Translations under genes and position numbers: made by a program
Notes under the pieces: generated by a model
The model's database searches: none
The model's input: only the letters and a program-made list of their open reading frames with translations
What the model was told of the DNA's origin: nothing
Assembly (NCBI GenBank): GCA_902632445.1
Contig: CACPCL010000002.1
Location: 1 to 64,000, forward strand
Source of the DNA: an uncultured Pelagibacteraceae bacterium
GTDB taxonomy: Bacteria; Pseudomonadota; Alphaproteobacteria; Pelagibacterales; Pelagibacteraceae
DNA: 64,000 bases
Direction: 5' to 3'
Shown: positions 32,361 through 41,387 of the stretch, piece by piece
Layout: every line of letters starts with the position of its first letter
Numbering within the stretch: position 1 is the first letter of the stretch

Positions 32361-33671
32361 TTAAGCTACGTAAAAACTTATTACACTGAATACTGCAATT
32401 ACCCAAATAGCTGGCGAAGTTTTACCAAATTTACCAGTGAATATTTGAATTAAGGCGTAAGAGATGAATGCTAAAGCGATACCATTACTGATACTATAAG
32501 TTAATGGCATAGTTATCATAGCCACAACAGCCGGCCCTGATTCTGCTATATCATTCCATTCAATATCAGTGATGTTTCTAACAAATAAAATCGCTACATA
32601 TAATAATGCAGCCCCATCTATTTCTTTTGGTAGACTAGTAGCCAAAGGTGAAAAAAACAAACAAGCCAAGAAAAGAACTCCAATAACCAATGAAGTCATT
32701 CCTGTTCTTCCACCAGCCTTCACACCAGCGCCTGACTCAACATAACTTGTAACTGTAGTTGTTCCCATCATTGCACCCGCAACTGTACCAACACTATCAG
32801 ATAGCATTGCTTTATTTATATCTTGCACTTTACCTTTTTTATCAACTTTACCTGCTACGTTAGCCACAGATGTTAATGTTCCTGCTGTATCAAAAAAATC
32901 AATAAACAATAAAGTAAAGACTATCGAAGCCATACCAGCAGTTAACGCTGCTTTAAGGTCAAACTCAAATAAGTAAGTCATTGGAGGAATAGATCCAACT
33001 ACTCCATTAAACTTTGCTAAACCCGTCGCCCAAGCAATTATACTGAATAGAAGAATACCTATAATAATATTTCCTCTTATTTTCATTTTTTCCAACACGA
33101 TCATGAACACAAAAGCTAAACAACCTAGAAGAACGAGAGGATTTTTAATATCACCAAGAGTTACAAGTGTAACTGGATGATCCCCAACTACTCCCATTAT
33201 TTCAAGACCAATGATTGCTAAAAATAATCCAATTCCTGCTCCTATTCCAAGTTTAAGACTTTTTGGTATTGAGTTAATTAACCAAGCCCGCAAAGGTGTT
33301 AATGAAATTGCCAAGAATATTACTCCAGCAACCAAAACTGCACCTAATGCTGCTTGAGGTGTGTAACCCATTCCTGCTACCACTCCATATGCAACAAAAG
33401 CATTAATACCCATTCCAGGCGCTAGGCCTATAGGCCATGTACGACCATGGAACGCCATTATAAAACAAGCAACAGCTGTTGCTAAAATTGTTGCAGTGAA
33501 AACTGCACCAAAATCAAAAAAACCCTTTTCTGTTCCGGCAAATTCGCCTGATAAGATGAAAGGATTTAAAAACATTATGTAAGCCATAGTAAGAAAAGTT
33601 GTTACACCGGCGATTACTTCAGTTTTAAAATTTGTTTTATGTTTTCTATATTCAAAATATTTATTCATCAT
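32361..33671 (-). CDS. NCS2-family (AzgA/PbuG-like) nucleobase permease
   Basis: TEVIAGVTTFLTMAYIMFLNPFIL, GLAPGMGINAFVAYGVV, FIDFFDTAGTLTSVA, TTVTSYVESGAGVKAGGRTG. Confidence 0.93.
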   Translation of the reverse strand: MMNKYFEYRKHKTNFKTEVIAGVTTFLTMAYIMFLNPFILSGEFAGTEKGFFDFGAVFTATILATAVACFIMAFHGRTWPIGLAPGMGINAFVAYGVVAGMGYTPQAALGAVLVAGVIFLAISLTPLRAWLINSIPKSLKLGIGAGIGLFLAIIGLEIMGVVGDHPVTLVTLGDIKNPLVLLGCLAFVFMIVLEKMKIRGNIIIGILLFSIIAWATGLAKFNGVVGSIPPMTYLFEFDLKAALTAGMASIVFTLLFIDFFDTAGTLTSVANVAGKVDKKGKVQDINKAMLSDSVGTVAGAMMGTTTVTSYVESGAGVKAGGRTGMTSLVIGVLFLACLFFSPLATSLPKEIDGAALLYVAILFVRNITDIEWNDIAESGPAVVAMITMPLTYSISNGIALAFISYALIQIFTGKFGKTSPAIWVIAVFSVISFYVA

Positions 33672-33696
33672 AAAATTAAACCTCCGTTCTGAGTTT

Positions 33697-33764
33697 ATTA
33701 CTCTATATATGTAGCAAAATCTTAACTAAATCAGACATAGCTGTCGAGATTCAACCAAGAGTAA
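33697..33764 (-). promoter_or_regulatory. Candidate structured leader RNA of the NCS2 permease
   Basis: Minus strand UUACUCU...AGAGUAA closing stem enclosing AAUC-UC-GACA-GCUA-UGUC-U-GAUU stem-loop and a weak UAGU/GCUA stem; folded by eye. Confidence 0.4.
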
Positions 33765-33806
33765 ATATATCTGTTTATAACTTTTCGTTATAAAATAAGG
33801 AATAGT

Positions 33807-34112
33807 ATGAAAAAAATATTTTTAGGAATTTTATACACACTATTTTTTATATCATTATTAAGTTGCAAAACAGTTTCTAAAAAAATTGAAGATACAACCG
33901 CTCTAGAAGAAAAAGAATTGAGCAAATGGCTTAATAAACCTGAGGAGGATCTAAAGAGTTTTTATGGTCAACCAGACAAAGTTGAATTTCTAAAAACTAG
34001 AAATAGGAAATATGTTTATATATCAAAGAAATATCAAATTAAGTGTGAGAGAAAATTTGAGATAAACCCTAAAAACGTGGTAGTAGGCTTTAGCAGTAAA
34101 AACTGTTTTTAA
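33807..34112 (+). CDS. Small predicted lipoprotein
   Basis: Lipobox FISLLSCKT; 101 aa; family not recognised. Confidence 0.6.
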   Translation: MKKIFLGILYTLFFISLLSCKTVSKKIEDTTALEEKELSKWLNKPEEDLKSFYGQPDKVEFLKTRNRKYVYISKKYQIKCERKFEINPKNVVVGFSSKNCF

Positions 34113-34115
34113 AGC

Positions 34116-35438
34116 ATGAATACAAAAAATAAATCTAAATTTATAGATTACTTTTTAAAAGGAATTAAAAAATCTAATAAGGTTAAAGTTGGAGTTGAAC
34201 ACGAAAGATTTTTGTTTGAAGGTGCTGAAAAAAAAAGAATTTCGTATAATAAATTAAAAAAGATTTTTAAAAATTTACAAACTAATGGTTGGAAACCTTT
34301 TTTTGAAAAAGAGAATATAATCGGAATGCAAAGAGGTGATCAAAAAATTACAACAGAGCCAGGACTGCAATGTGAGCTTTCTGGAGCACCGCTAGAAAAT
34401 ATTCATCAGATTTGTAGTGAGAGTTCGCAGTTTTTAAAAGAAATTGAAATGGCGAGTAAAGGCCTGGATGTTAATACTGTGTCAATTGGTTTTGACCCAT
34501 TTAATAACTTATCTCAGGTCCCAAAAAATCCAAAAGAAAGATACACAATTATGACTAAAGAAATGCCAAAGGGTGGAAAAAAAAGTTTGGATATGATGTA
34601 TCGAACTTGTGGCATTCAAATAAATTTTGATTATATATCAGAAGAAAATTTTGAGAAAATTTTTAGAGTTGCAAATTATTTAGTTCCTCTTTCAATAGCA
34701 CTTTATTCAAATTCACCATTTGAGTCTGGAAAACCTGTTGGATATTATTCTTTGAGAAATAAAATTTGGCAAAATACTTCTAGAGGCGGAATAATGCCAA
34801 TAGCTTTTGAGAAAATTAATTTTGAAAAATACTTTGATTATGTAATAAAATATCCAATCTTATTTGCAATAAGAGATCAAAATTATATAGAACCAAATGG
34901 ACAAACATTTAAAGATTTTATTCAAGGTGATTTTTCAAAAGTTCGAGATAAGGCTACTATAAAAGACTTTGAAACTCATTTGGCAACAATTTTTACAGAA
35001 GTCAGGTTAAAACAATTTATAGAGCTAAGATCACTCGATGCGTGTGATTGGGAATGTTTGTGTGATGGACCAGCACTTTTCACTGGAATATTTTATAATT
35101 CTTTAGACGAAGCTTTTGAAATAGTCACAAAATGGAAAAAAGAAAACGTAATGAATGCGTATTTCACTTCACCTAAAAAAGGACTTGAAACAGAATTGGA
35201 GGGAAAAAAGTTAATTGAATGGAGTAAGATTTTTTTAAATCTTGCAAAAGAAGGCCTTTTAAAAAGGAATCAAACAAATTCAAAAGGAAAAAACGAGACG
35301 ATTTATTTAAACCACACAAAAAACGTCATCAAAAATGAAAAAAATAGAGCACAATTATTAATTGAGCAATATAATAAAAATAAAAATTTAGATTTTTTTT
35401 ATAATGGTAAAGAAAATTTTAGCAATTCAGGGCTCTAG
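34116..35438 (+). CDS. gshA: Glutamate-cysteine ligase (alphaproteobacterial/plant type)
   Basis: KVGVEHERFLFEG, TTEPGLQCELSGAPLENIHQ, MMYRTCGIQINFDY, FIELRSLDACDWECLCDGPALFTGIFY. Confidence 0.9.
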   Translation: MNTKNKSKFIDYFLKGIKKSNKVKVGVEHERFLFEGAEKKRISYNKLKKIFKNLQTNGWKPFFEKENIIGMQRGDQKITTEPGLQCELSGAPLENIHQICSESSQFLKEIEMASKGLDVNTVSIGFDPFNNLSQVPKNPKERYTIMTKEMPKGGKKSLDMMYRTCGIQINFDYISEENFEKIFRVANYLVPLSIALYSNSPFESGKPVGYYSLRNKIWQNTSRGGIMPIAFEKINFEKYFDYVIKYPILFAIRDQNYIEPNGQTFKDFIQGDFSKVRDKATIKDFETHLATIFTEVRLKQFIELRSLDACDWECLCDGPALFTGIFYNSLDEAFEIVTKWKKENVMNAYFTSPKKGLETELEGKKLIEWSKIFLNLAKEGLLKRNQTNSKGKNETIYLNHTKNVIKNEKNRAQLLIEQYNKNKNLDFFYNGKENFSNSGL

Positions 35439-36324
35439 CCTAAAAAAAATTAATGTTAATACCGATACCTCTTTTTTTTTAGGTTTAGAAGCTCAAAAAA
35501 GAAATTATGAAATTTTATATTATGAGCCAAAAGACTTAAGTTTTGTAGATGGCAAAGTTATTGTTGAAGCTTTAAAAGTAATATTTGTTAATAAAATAAA
35601 TAAACCAATCAGAATTGTTGAGAAAAAAACTTTAAATTTACTTGATGTAAAAATTATTTTAATAAGAAATGAACCACCATTTAATCAACAATATATAAAC
35701 ACAACATTCATTTTAGATTATATTTCAAAAAAAGTAAAAATTGTTAATAATCCAAAAAGCTTAAGGGAAGTTCCGGAAAAACTTTTTTCATTAAGACTTA
35801 TTAAGTACATGCCACCAACTTTAATAAGTGAAAATTTAGAGACAATAAAAACTTTTTTCAAAAAAAACAAAAAAGTTGTTATAAAACCAATCGAAAGCTT
35901 TAGTGGAAATGATGTTAAACTTTTAACTAAATTTCAAAAAAAAACTATTTCTCGATACATAAAAAAATATAATCACATAATGTTTCAAAAATTTATTCCA
36001 AAAATTCATAAAGGAGATAAAAGGGTTTTCATAATAAACGGAAAAATAAAAGGAGCTATCTCCAGAGTTCCAAAAAAAGGAAGTATACTTTCAAACATTA
36101 GTAAGGGAGCCCTTGCCAAAAAAATAAGTCTTAATTTAAAGGAAAAAAAAATAAGTCGAATAGTTGCCAATGAATTAAATAAACAAAAAATTTATTTTGC
36201 AGGAATAGATTTTGTTCAAGGAAAGTTAATTGGAGATATAAATGTGACTAGCCCGACTGGGCTTAAAACGTATTATGATTTAACAGGAATTAATTTGGCA
36301 AAGTACTTTTTCGATAATATTTAA
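35404..36324 (+). CDS. gshB: Glutathione synthetase
   Basis: ILIRNEPPFNQQYINTTFILDYI, VIKPIESFSGNDV, DKRVFIINGKIKGAISRVPKKG, GIDFVQGKLIGDINVTSPTGL; overlaps gshA. Confidence 0.88.
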   Translation: MVKKILAIQGSSLKKINVNTDTSFFLGLEAQKRNYEILYYEPKDLSFVDGKVIVEALKVIFVNKINKPIRIVEKKTLNLLDVKIILIRNEPPFNQQYINTTFILDYISKKVKIVNNPKSLREVPEKLFSLRLIKYMPPTLISENLETIKTFFKKNKKVVIKPIESFSGNDVKLLTKFQKKTISRYIKKYNHIMFQKFIPKIHKGDKRVFIINGKIKGAISRVPKKGSILSNISKGALAKKISLNLKEKKISRIVANELNKQKIYFAGIDFVQGKLIGDINVTSPTGLKTYYDLTGINLAKYFFDNI

Positions 36325-36325
36325 C

Positions 36326-36352
36326 ACTTGCGGAGCGATTTGCTCCGCAAGT
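36326..36352. terminator. Perfect 11-bp hairpin between convergent gshB and hsp20
   Basis: ACTTGCGGAGC-GATTT-GCTCCGCAAGT. Confidence 0.8.
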
Positions 36353-36361
36353 AAGGTAAAC

Positions 36362-36805
36362 TTATTTAATTTCAATAAGTCTTTTTTTCTTAATTTCTGG
36401 TATGATTTTCTCGCAGGAAATAGTTAACAAACCATCTTTTAATTCAGCACCATTTACTTTTACATCATCTGCAATTGTAAACGATCTTGCAAAAGATCTT
36501 TGAGATATTCCTCGATGAATAACTTCATCACCATTTTTTTCTTCTGATCTCTTAATGTCTTTTGTTTTAACAGTTAAAAGATTATCTTCATATTCAACTT
36601 CAACATCATCTTTGTTAAAGCCGGCAACCGCTACTTCAATAGCATACTTATCTTTACCTGCTTTTCTGATGTTATATGGCGGATAGTTGCTTTGTACAGC
36701 AAGACTGCCATTCCCTAACATAGACTCAAACTGATCAAACATATCGTCGAATCCTATGCTAAAAGGTCTTAGTGAATTAAAGATCGATAGATCCTTACTT
36801 GTCAT
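36362..36805 (-). CDS. hsp20: Small heat shock protein Hsp20 (IbpA-like)
   Basis: YPPYNIRKAGKDKYAIEVAVAGFNKDDVEVEYEDNLLTVKT; HRGISQRSFARSFTIADDVKVNGAELKDGLLTI. Confidence 0.93.
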   Translation of the reverse strand: MTSKDLSIFNSLRPFSIGFDDMFDQFESMLGNGSLAVQSNYPPYNIRKAGKDKYAIEVAVAGFNKDDVEVEYEDNLLTVKTKDIKRSEEKNGDEVIHRGISQRSFARSFTIADDVKVNGAELKDGLLTISCEKIIPEIKKKRLIEIK

Positions 36806-36809
36806 ATAT

Positions 36810-36855
36810 CCTCCTTTGTTAGCAAGGTTAATGTCAGTCCCATTTGGCGACCGAC
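36810..36855 (-). promoter_or_regulatory. Candidate ROSE-like RNA thermometer in hsp20 5'UTR
   Basis: Minus strand GUCGGUCGCC-AAAU-GGGACUGAC imperfect hairpin, then CCUUGCU-AACAA-AGGAGG hairpin; UUGCU signature with bulged G pairs the Shine-Dalgarno AGGAGG. Confidence 0.7.
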
Positions 36856-36862
36856 AAATTTG

Positions 36863-36890
36863 ATATGGGAATTTTTTTTATTTTTTCAAG
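36863..36890 (-). promoter_or_regulatory. Candidate heat-shock sigma (RpoH) promoter of hsp20
   Basis: Minus strand CTTGAAA (36890-36884), 14-nt spacer, CCCATAT (36869-36863); equals CTTG-N17-CCCATAT. Confidence 0.75.
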
Positions 36891-36893
36891 TTG

Positions 36894-38978
36894 TTATTTT
36901 AAAATTTTTGCAGATTTTAAAATAAAAGAATATTCTTCAGCTAGTTCTGTGATCGCATTGTCGCGCCCAGACATACCGCCATGGCCCGCGGCTTCCATTT
37001 TACATTTTAATAATTGGATATTATTATCACTTTTTTTATCTCTAAGTTTTGCAATATATTTTACCGGCTCAGAGTACAGAACTCTGTTGTCAAATAAAGA
37101 AGTTGTAATAAGCATCGGTGGGTAATCTTTTTTACCAAGATTATTATAGGGCGCATAGGATAAAATATATTCAAAGTATTCTTTACTTTTTATCGGGTTT
37201 CCCCACATTTCCCATTCACCTGGTGTTAAAGGTAATTTTTCATTTAACATCGTTGTCATTGTGTCTACAAATGGAACTAACAAAAGCATTCCAAAAAATA
37301 AATCTGGCGCCATATTCGCCACTGCTCCACCTGTCAGACCGCCTGCAGAACCACCATAAAAACAAATACCGCCTTTGTATGTATATCTTTGTTCTATAAG
37401 ATGATTTGCGCAAGCTATATAATCTAAAAAAGTATTTTTTTTAAATTTCTTTTTACCTTTTTCATGATGGCTATCACCTAAGTCTCCGCCGCCTCTAATA
37501 TGAGCTATAGCAAAAGTTATTCCCCTATCAATCAAACAAAATCTTGAAGCACTAAATGAAGGAGAGACACTATGTTTATATGCTCCGTAAGCGTATAAAA
37601 GAATTTTTGATCTTCCGTCTTGTTTTGCAGTTTTTAATCTAACCAAACTAATAGGTATCATTTGACCATCATGTGACTCAGCTTTTATCCTTTCAACAAT
37701 ATATTTATTGGGGTCATGACCTGATGGAATTTCTATCTCTTTAACTAATTTTTTTTCTTTTGAAACAATGTTATACTCATAAACTCTTCCTGGGGTAGCC
37801 ATACTCTCCCAACTAACTCTTATCATTGTGGTATTAGTATCTCTTTGCATTAAAGAAATGCCTGGCACTCCAATTGATTCATCTGAAATTTTAATTTCTT
37901 CTTCGTTGTTAGTTTTTATATTTCTTACATAAAGTTTTAGAATAGCATCAGACTTTTCTGATCTAAGAATATAATTGTCCAAAAATTCCAATCCACCAAT
38001 CACAGTCTCTTTTTTGGCTGGAATGAAAACTTCCAAGTTATTTATTTGATCAGTCTTACATCTTAGCACTTTATAATCCCTAGCTTCTTCATTTGTATGC
38101 ACATAAAAAAAGCCCTGCCAAGAGTCTATTGAATAACGAACATCATTTTTCCTTTTTTGAAAAAGGGTAGGATTTATTTCTTTAGCATCTGTAGGAAAAA
38201 AATATTCTTCTGTTGTGATGTGATCAGAAGTTCCGATAATGAAATATTTCTCATCTGAAGTAATACCTATACCGCAAGTAAAAGTTTCATCTTTTTCTTC
38301 AAAAATAAGCTGATCTTGATCGGACGAAGTTCCAATAACATGTTTAAAAATTTGTTTAGGTCTATGATATTTATCCAGTTTTGAATAAAAAAAACTCTTA
38401 TTATCTAAAGACCAAGTGACACTTCCACTAGTGTTTTCTATTATATCTTTTTCATTTTTGCCAGTTCTTAGATCCCTTAAATAAATTGTATAGTACTCTG
38501 ATCCTTTTAAATCTACAGAGTAAGCTATATAATTATCACAATAAGAAGTGCTTACTGTGCCAACTCCAAAATATTCTGAACCCGATTTTTTTTTTTCTAA
38601 ATCACCATCAAAAAAAATTTCCTCAGGTCTAGAACCATCAATGAGCTGCCGCATTCGTTTACCGTAATTTCCTTTAGCCTCTGTCTTAGACCAATAATAA
38701 TATCTTTTATCTTTATATTTTAATCCAGTATCGTCTAATTTTATTTTACCTTTAATTTCATTAAATAAATCTTTCTGAAGATATTCGACATCTTTGAAAT
38801 AATTCTCAGTAATCTTATTATTGGCTTCTATATAATCTTTAACTTCTGTATCTAATTTTTTTGAATCTTTTAAAACTTCAAGTATATTTGGCTGATCTAC
38901 CCAAGAATAGTCATCTTCTAGTGGAATACCGTGATAATTTTTCTTAGTCTTAATTTTCTTAAGTTTTGGTATATTCAT
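36894..38978 (-). CDS. ptrB: Oligopeptidase B / prolyl oligopeptidase family
   Basis: YHGIPLEDDYSWV; IAHIRGGGDLGDSHHEKGK; CFYGGSAGGLTGGAVANMAPDLFFGMLLLVPFVD; CKMEAAGHGGMSGR. Confidence 0.92.
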   Translation of the reverse strand: MNIPKLKKIKTKKNYHGIPLEDDYSWVDQPNILEVLKDSKKLDTEVKDYIEANNKITENYFKDVEYLQKDLFNEIKGKIKLDDTGLKYKDKRYYYWSKTEAKGNYGKRMRQLIDGSRPEEIFFDGDLEKKKSGSEYFGVGTVSTSYCDNYIAYSVDLKGSEYYTIYLRDLRTGKNEKDIIENTSGSVTWSLDNKSFFYSKLDKYHRPKQIFKHVIGTSSDQDQLIFEEKDETFTCGIGITSDEKYFIIGTSDHITTEEYFFPTDAKEINPTLFQKRKNDVRYSIDSWQGFFYVHTNEEARDYKVLRCKTDQINNLEVFIPAKKETVIGGLEFLDNYILRSEKSDAILKLYVRNIKTNNEEEIKISDESIGVPGISLMQRDTNTTMIRVSWESMATPGRVYEYNIVSKEKKLVKEIEIPSGHDPNKYIVERIKAESHDGQMIPISLVRLKTAKQDGRSKILLYAYGAYKHSVSPSFSASRFCLIDRGITFAIAHIRGGGDLGDSHHEKGKKKFKKNTFLDYIACANHLIEQRYTYKGGICFYGGSAGGLTGGAVANMAPDLFFGMLLLVPFVDTMTTMLNEKLPLTPGEWEMWGNPIKSKEYFEYILSYAPYNNLGKKDYPPMLITTSLFDNRVLYSEPVKYIAKLRDKKSDNNIQLLKCKMEAAGHGGMSGRDNAITELAEEYSFILKSAKILK

Positions 38979-38979
38979 A

Positions 38980-39501
38980 ATGGGAAACTATATGAATTTG
39001 TTTTTATTTGGAATTATCATTTTTGTCATTGTTTATTTATTTTTAAATTGGTTTGCACGAACCAGCTCAAAGAAAATAGCGACAACAATAAAAAAAATAG
39101 CAGTTTATTTATCGGTTATTTTAGCAACCTTATTGGCTATTGGTGGGAAATATATTTTCTCACTACCTTTTTTATTTGTAATTCTTAGTGGATTAAAAAT
39201 AAAAGGATTTACCGCTCTTCAAATGTGGCAGCTATGGAGATTAATTCAATTCATGAAAAATTCAGGAAGATTTTCTCAAGGCCAATTTGGAAAAACTCAA
39301 GGTTCTTCAAGCGTTACTACTGAGGAGGCTTATAAATTACTAGGATTAAAAAAAGGCGCAACCAAAGAGGAAGTTTTAAAAGCAGCAAATCAACTTCAAA
39401 AAAAAATACATCCTGACATGAACAGAGAAGTTAAGACTGAGAGATTAAGTCAATTAGTTAATGAGGCAAAAGAAAAAATTATTAAAAGTGATTTTAGTTA
39501 G
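38980..39501 (+). CDS. Membrane-anchored J-domain protein
   Basis: N-terminal hydrophobic segments; C-terminal EEAYKLLGLKKGATKEEVLKAANQLQKKIHPDMN with HPD motif. Confidence 0.85.
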   Translation: MGNYMNLFLFGIIIFVIVYLFLNWFARTSSKKIATTIKKIAVYLSVILATLLAIGGKYIFSLPFLFVILSGLKIKGFTALQMWQLWRLIQFMKNSGRFSQGQFGKTQGSSSVTTEEAYKLLGLKKGATKEEVLKAANQLQKKIHPDMNREVKTERLSQLVNEAKEKIIKSDFS

Positions 39502-40453
39502 TTAGTAAATAAATTGATTTTTCAAATACTTTTTCAAAAGATATCTTTTCTGAACCCAAAGTATCATGAGTAGTCGTTTCTTCTGTTTCACCGTCAGGTA
39601 AAATAATTTCAATATTTTTTGAATATTTACCGTAAGCCTGAACAGGACTGTCCATAAAAAGCGCCAAACATTTTAAATTTAGTGCAGATGAAATATGCAG
39701 CCATCCAGTATCGTTCCCGATGTATAAATCACAATTTTTAATAATTGGCATTGTTTCACTAATTTTTAGGTTATCAAATGAAATACATTTATTTTTAATT
39801 TTTGATTTATAAATTTTATTTATAAGTTCTTTATCGTTTTTACCTGCAGCGATGTAAAATTTTGAAGGAATTTGTTTATCAATCTTTTCACACAAGTTAA
39901 TATAATTTTTGATAGACCATCTTTTTGTAGGACCACTAGCTGATATACCTAAACATATATGTTTCAAGTCTTTTGAAAATTGACTTCTGTAGTTCGCAAT
40001 TTTTACTTTATCTAATTGTAATTCTGGTTGTGTAGAGACAATTGTACCTAATTCATTTTCTGTAAAAATTTTTGCAGTAGTAACAATATTGTCTTTTTTT
40101 TTGAATAGAGGATATTGTGATATTTTTTTTATACCCGCAAGTTTTGAAATTAAAAAATATCTAAATGAACTATTGAAAATGAAGACTTTATCAAATTTCT
40201 TCTTTTTTAATTCTTTTATAAGTTGAAAAAATCCTTTAACACCATCATGAGATCCAGTATTAGTTTTTGTCCTATTTAAAATAATAATTTCGCTAATTTT
40301 TTTATCATCAATTAAAAGTTCCTTTGCTCTTGAATTTTCTTTGACCAGAATTGACACTGATGAATTGTACTTTTTTGCAATTGCATGAATATAAGGAAGA
40401 TAAATAACCATATCTCCCATACCGATTTTTGGTTGTATTACTAAAACTTTCAT
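39494..40453 (-). CDS. Glycosyltransferase family 9 (heptosyltransferase-like)
   Basis: MKVLVIQPKIGMGDMVIYLPYIHAIAKK; CLGISASGPTKRWSIKNYINLCEK; NCDLYIGNDTGWLHISSALN. Confidence 0.88.
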   Translation of the reverse strand: MKVLVIQPKIGMGDMVIYLPYIHAIAKKYNSSVSILVKENSRAKELLIDDKKISEIIILNRTKTNTGSHDGVKGFFQLIKELKKKKFDKVFIFNSSFRYFLISKLAGIKKISQYPLFKKKDNIVTTAKIFTENELGTIVSTQPELQLDKVKIANYRSQFSKDLKHICLGISASGPTKRWSIKNYINLCEKIDKQIPSKFYIAAGKNDKELINKIYKSKIKNKCISFDNLKISETMPIIKNCDLYIGNDTGWLHISSALNLKCLALFMDSPVQAYGKYSKNIEIILPDGETEETTTHDTLGSEKISFEKVFEKSIYLLTN

Positions 40454-40500
40454 TTTAAATTTTATTAATATAACTTAGATTAAAAAATTTGGGTAAGATT

Positions 40501-41385
40501 ATGATTAAAAAAGGTGTCTACGCAGCAAGTTTAAGTATCTTAAATGAGGATAAGACATTAGATATTAACTCTACTATTAGTCATGCAGTTGATGCAATAA
40601 AAAATGGTTTGCATGGTGTTTTCTTTTTTGGTTCGACAGGACAGAGTCAACTTATCTCTATTGCTGAAAAAAAGGAATTTATATCAAAAATTGCTAATCA
40701 TAAAATGAGAAAGCAATTTTTTTTAGGAACAGGTAACAACTCACTAAACGAAAATATAGATCTTATTAAATATGCAATGGAGTATGATTTTAGAGATTTT
40801 CTTATAATGCCACCTGCATATTATAAAGGGAACACTGATGAAGGTGTATTTGATTTTTATTCAAGAATAATAAAATCTTCTCCAAAAATTAGAGTTATTC
40901 TTTACAATTTCGAAAAACTCAGTGGCTATAAGTTTTCCCCTGAGTCGGTATCAACTTTGGTTAAGTTTTTTCCTCAAAATATAGTGGGGTGTAAGGACTC
41001 TAGTTATAATTTATTTGAAAATTTAAAGTTAGATAATTTTTTAATGTTTCCTGGTTCAGAGGCAAAACTTTTGAAAGGTTTAGAGCTAGGGTGTTCTGGT
41101 TGTATATCAGCTGTTACTAATGTTACACACTATCTAGCTAGAAAAGTATATGACGATTTTGAAAAGAAAGAAACTCAGACTAAAAATAAACAGCTAATAG
41201 CTGTTCGAGAAACTTTTGATCAATATAATTTGATATCTGCTTTACATAGTTTTAATTCACTAAAAGATAAAAATTATAAAAATATACTCCCGCCATTAAC
41301 TTTGTTAAATGACAAAAAATTAAAAGAATTAGTAAAAAAATTAAATGAGTTAAAATTTACACTAGAAAATAACTTAGCAGCATAA
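40501..41385 (+). CDS. Dihydrodipicolinate synthase-family aldolase
   Basis: GVYAASLSILNEDKTLD; GVFFFGSTGQSQLISIAEKKEFI; FLIMPPAYYKG; ILYNFEKLSGYKFSPESV; VGCKDSS. ATG at 40501 is an alternative to 40489. Confidence 0.82.
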   Translation: MIKKGVYAASLSILNEDKTLDINSTISHAVDAIKNGLHGVFFFGSTGQSQLISIAEKKEFISKIANHKMRKQFFLGTGNNSLNENIDLIKYAMEYDFRDFLIMPPAYYKGNTDEGVFDFYSRIIKSSPKIRVILYNFEKLSGYKFSPESVSTLVKFFPQNIVGCKDSSYNLFENLKLDNFLMFPGSEAKLLKGLELGCSGCISAVTNVTHYLARKVYDDFEKKETQTKNKQLIAVRETFDQYNLISALHSFNSLKDKNYKNILPPLTLLNDKKLKELVKKLNELKFTLENNLAA

Positions 41386-41387
41386 TT

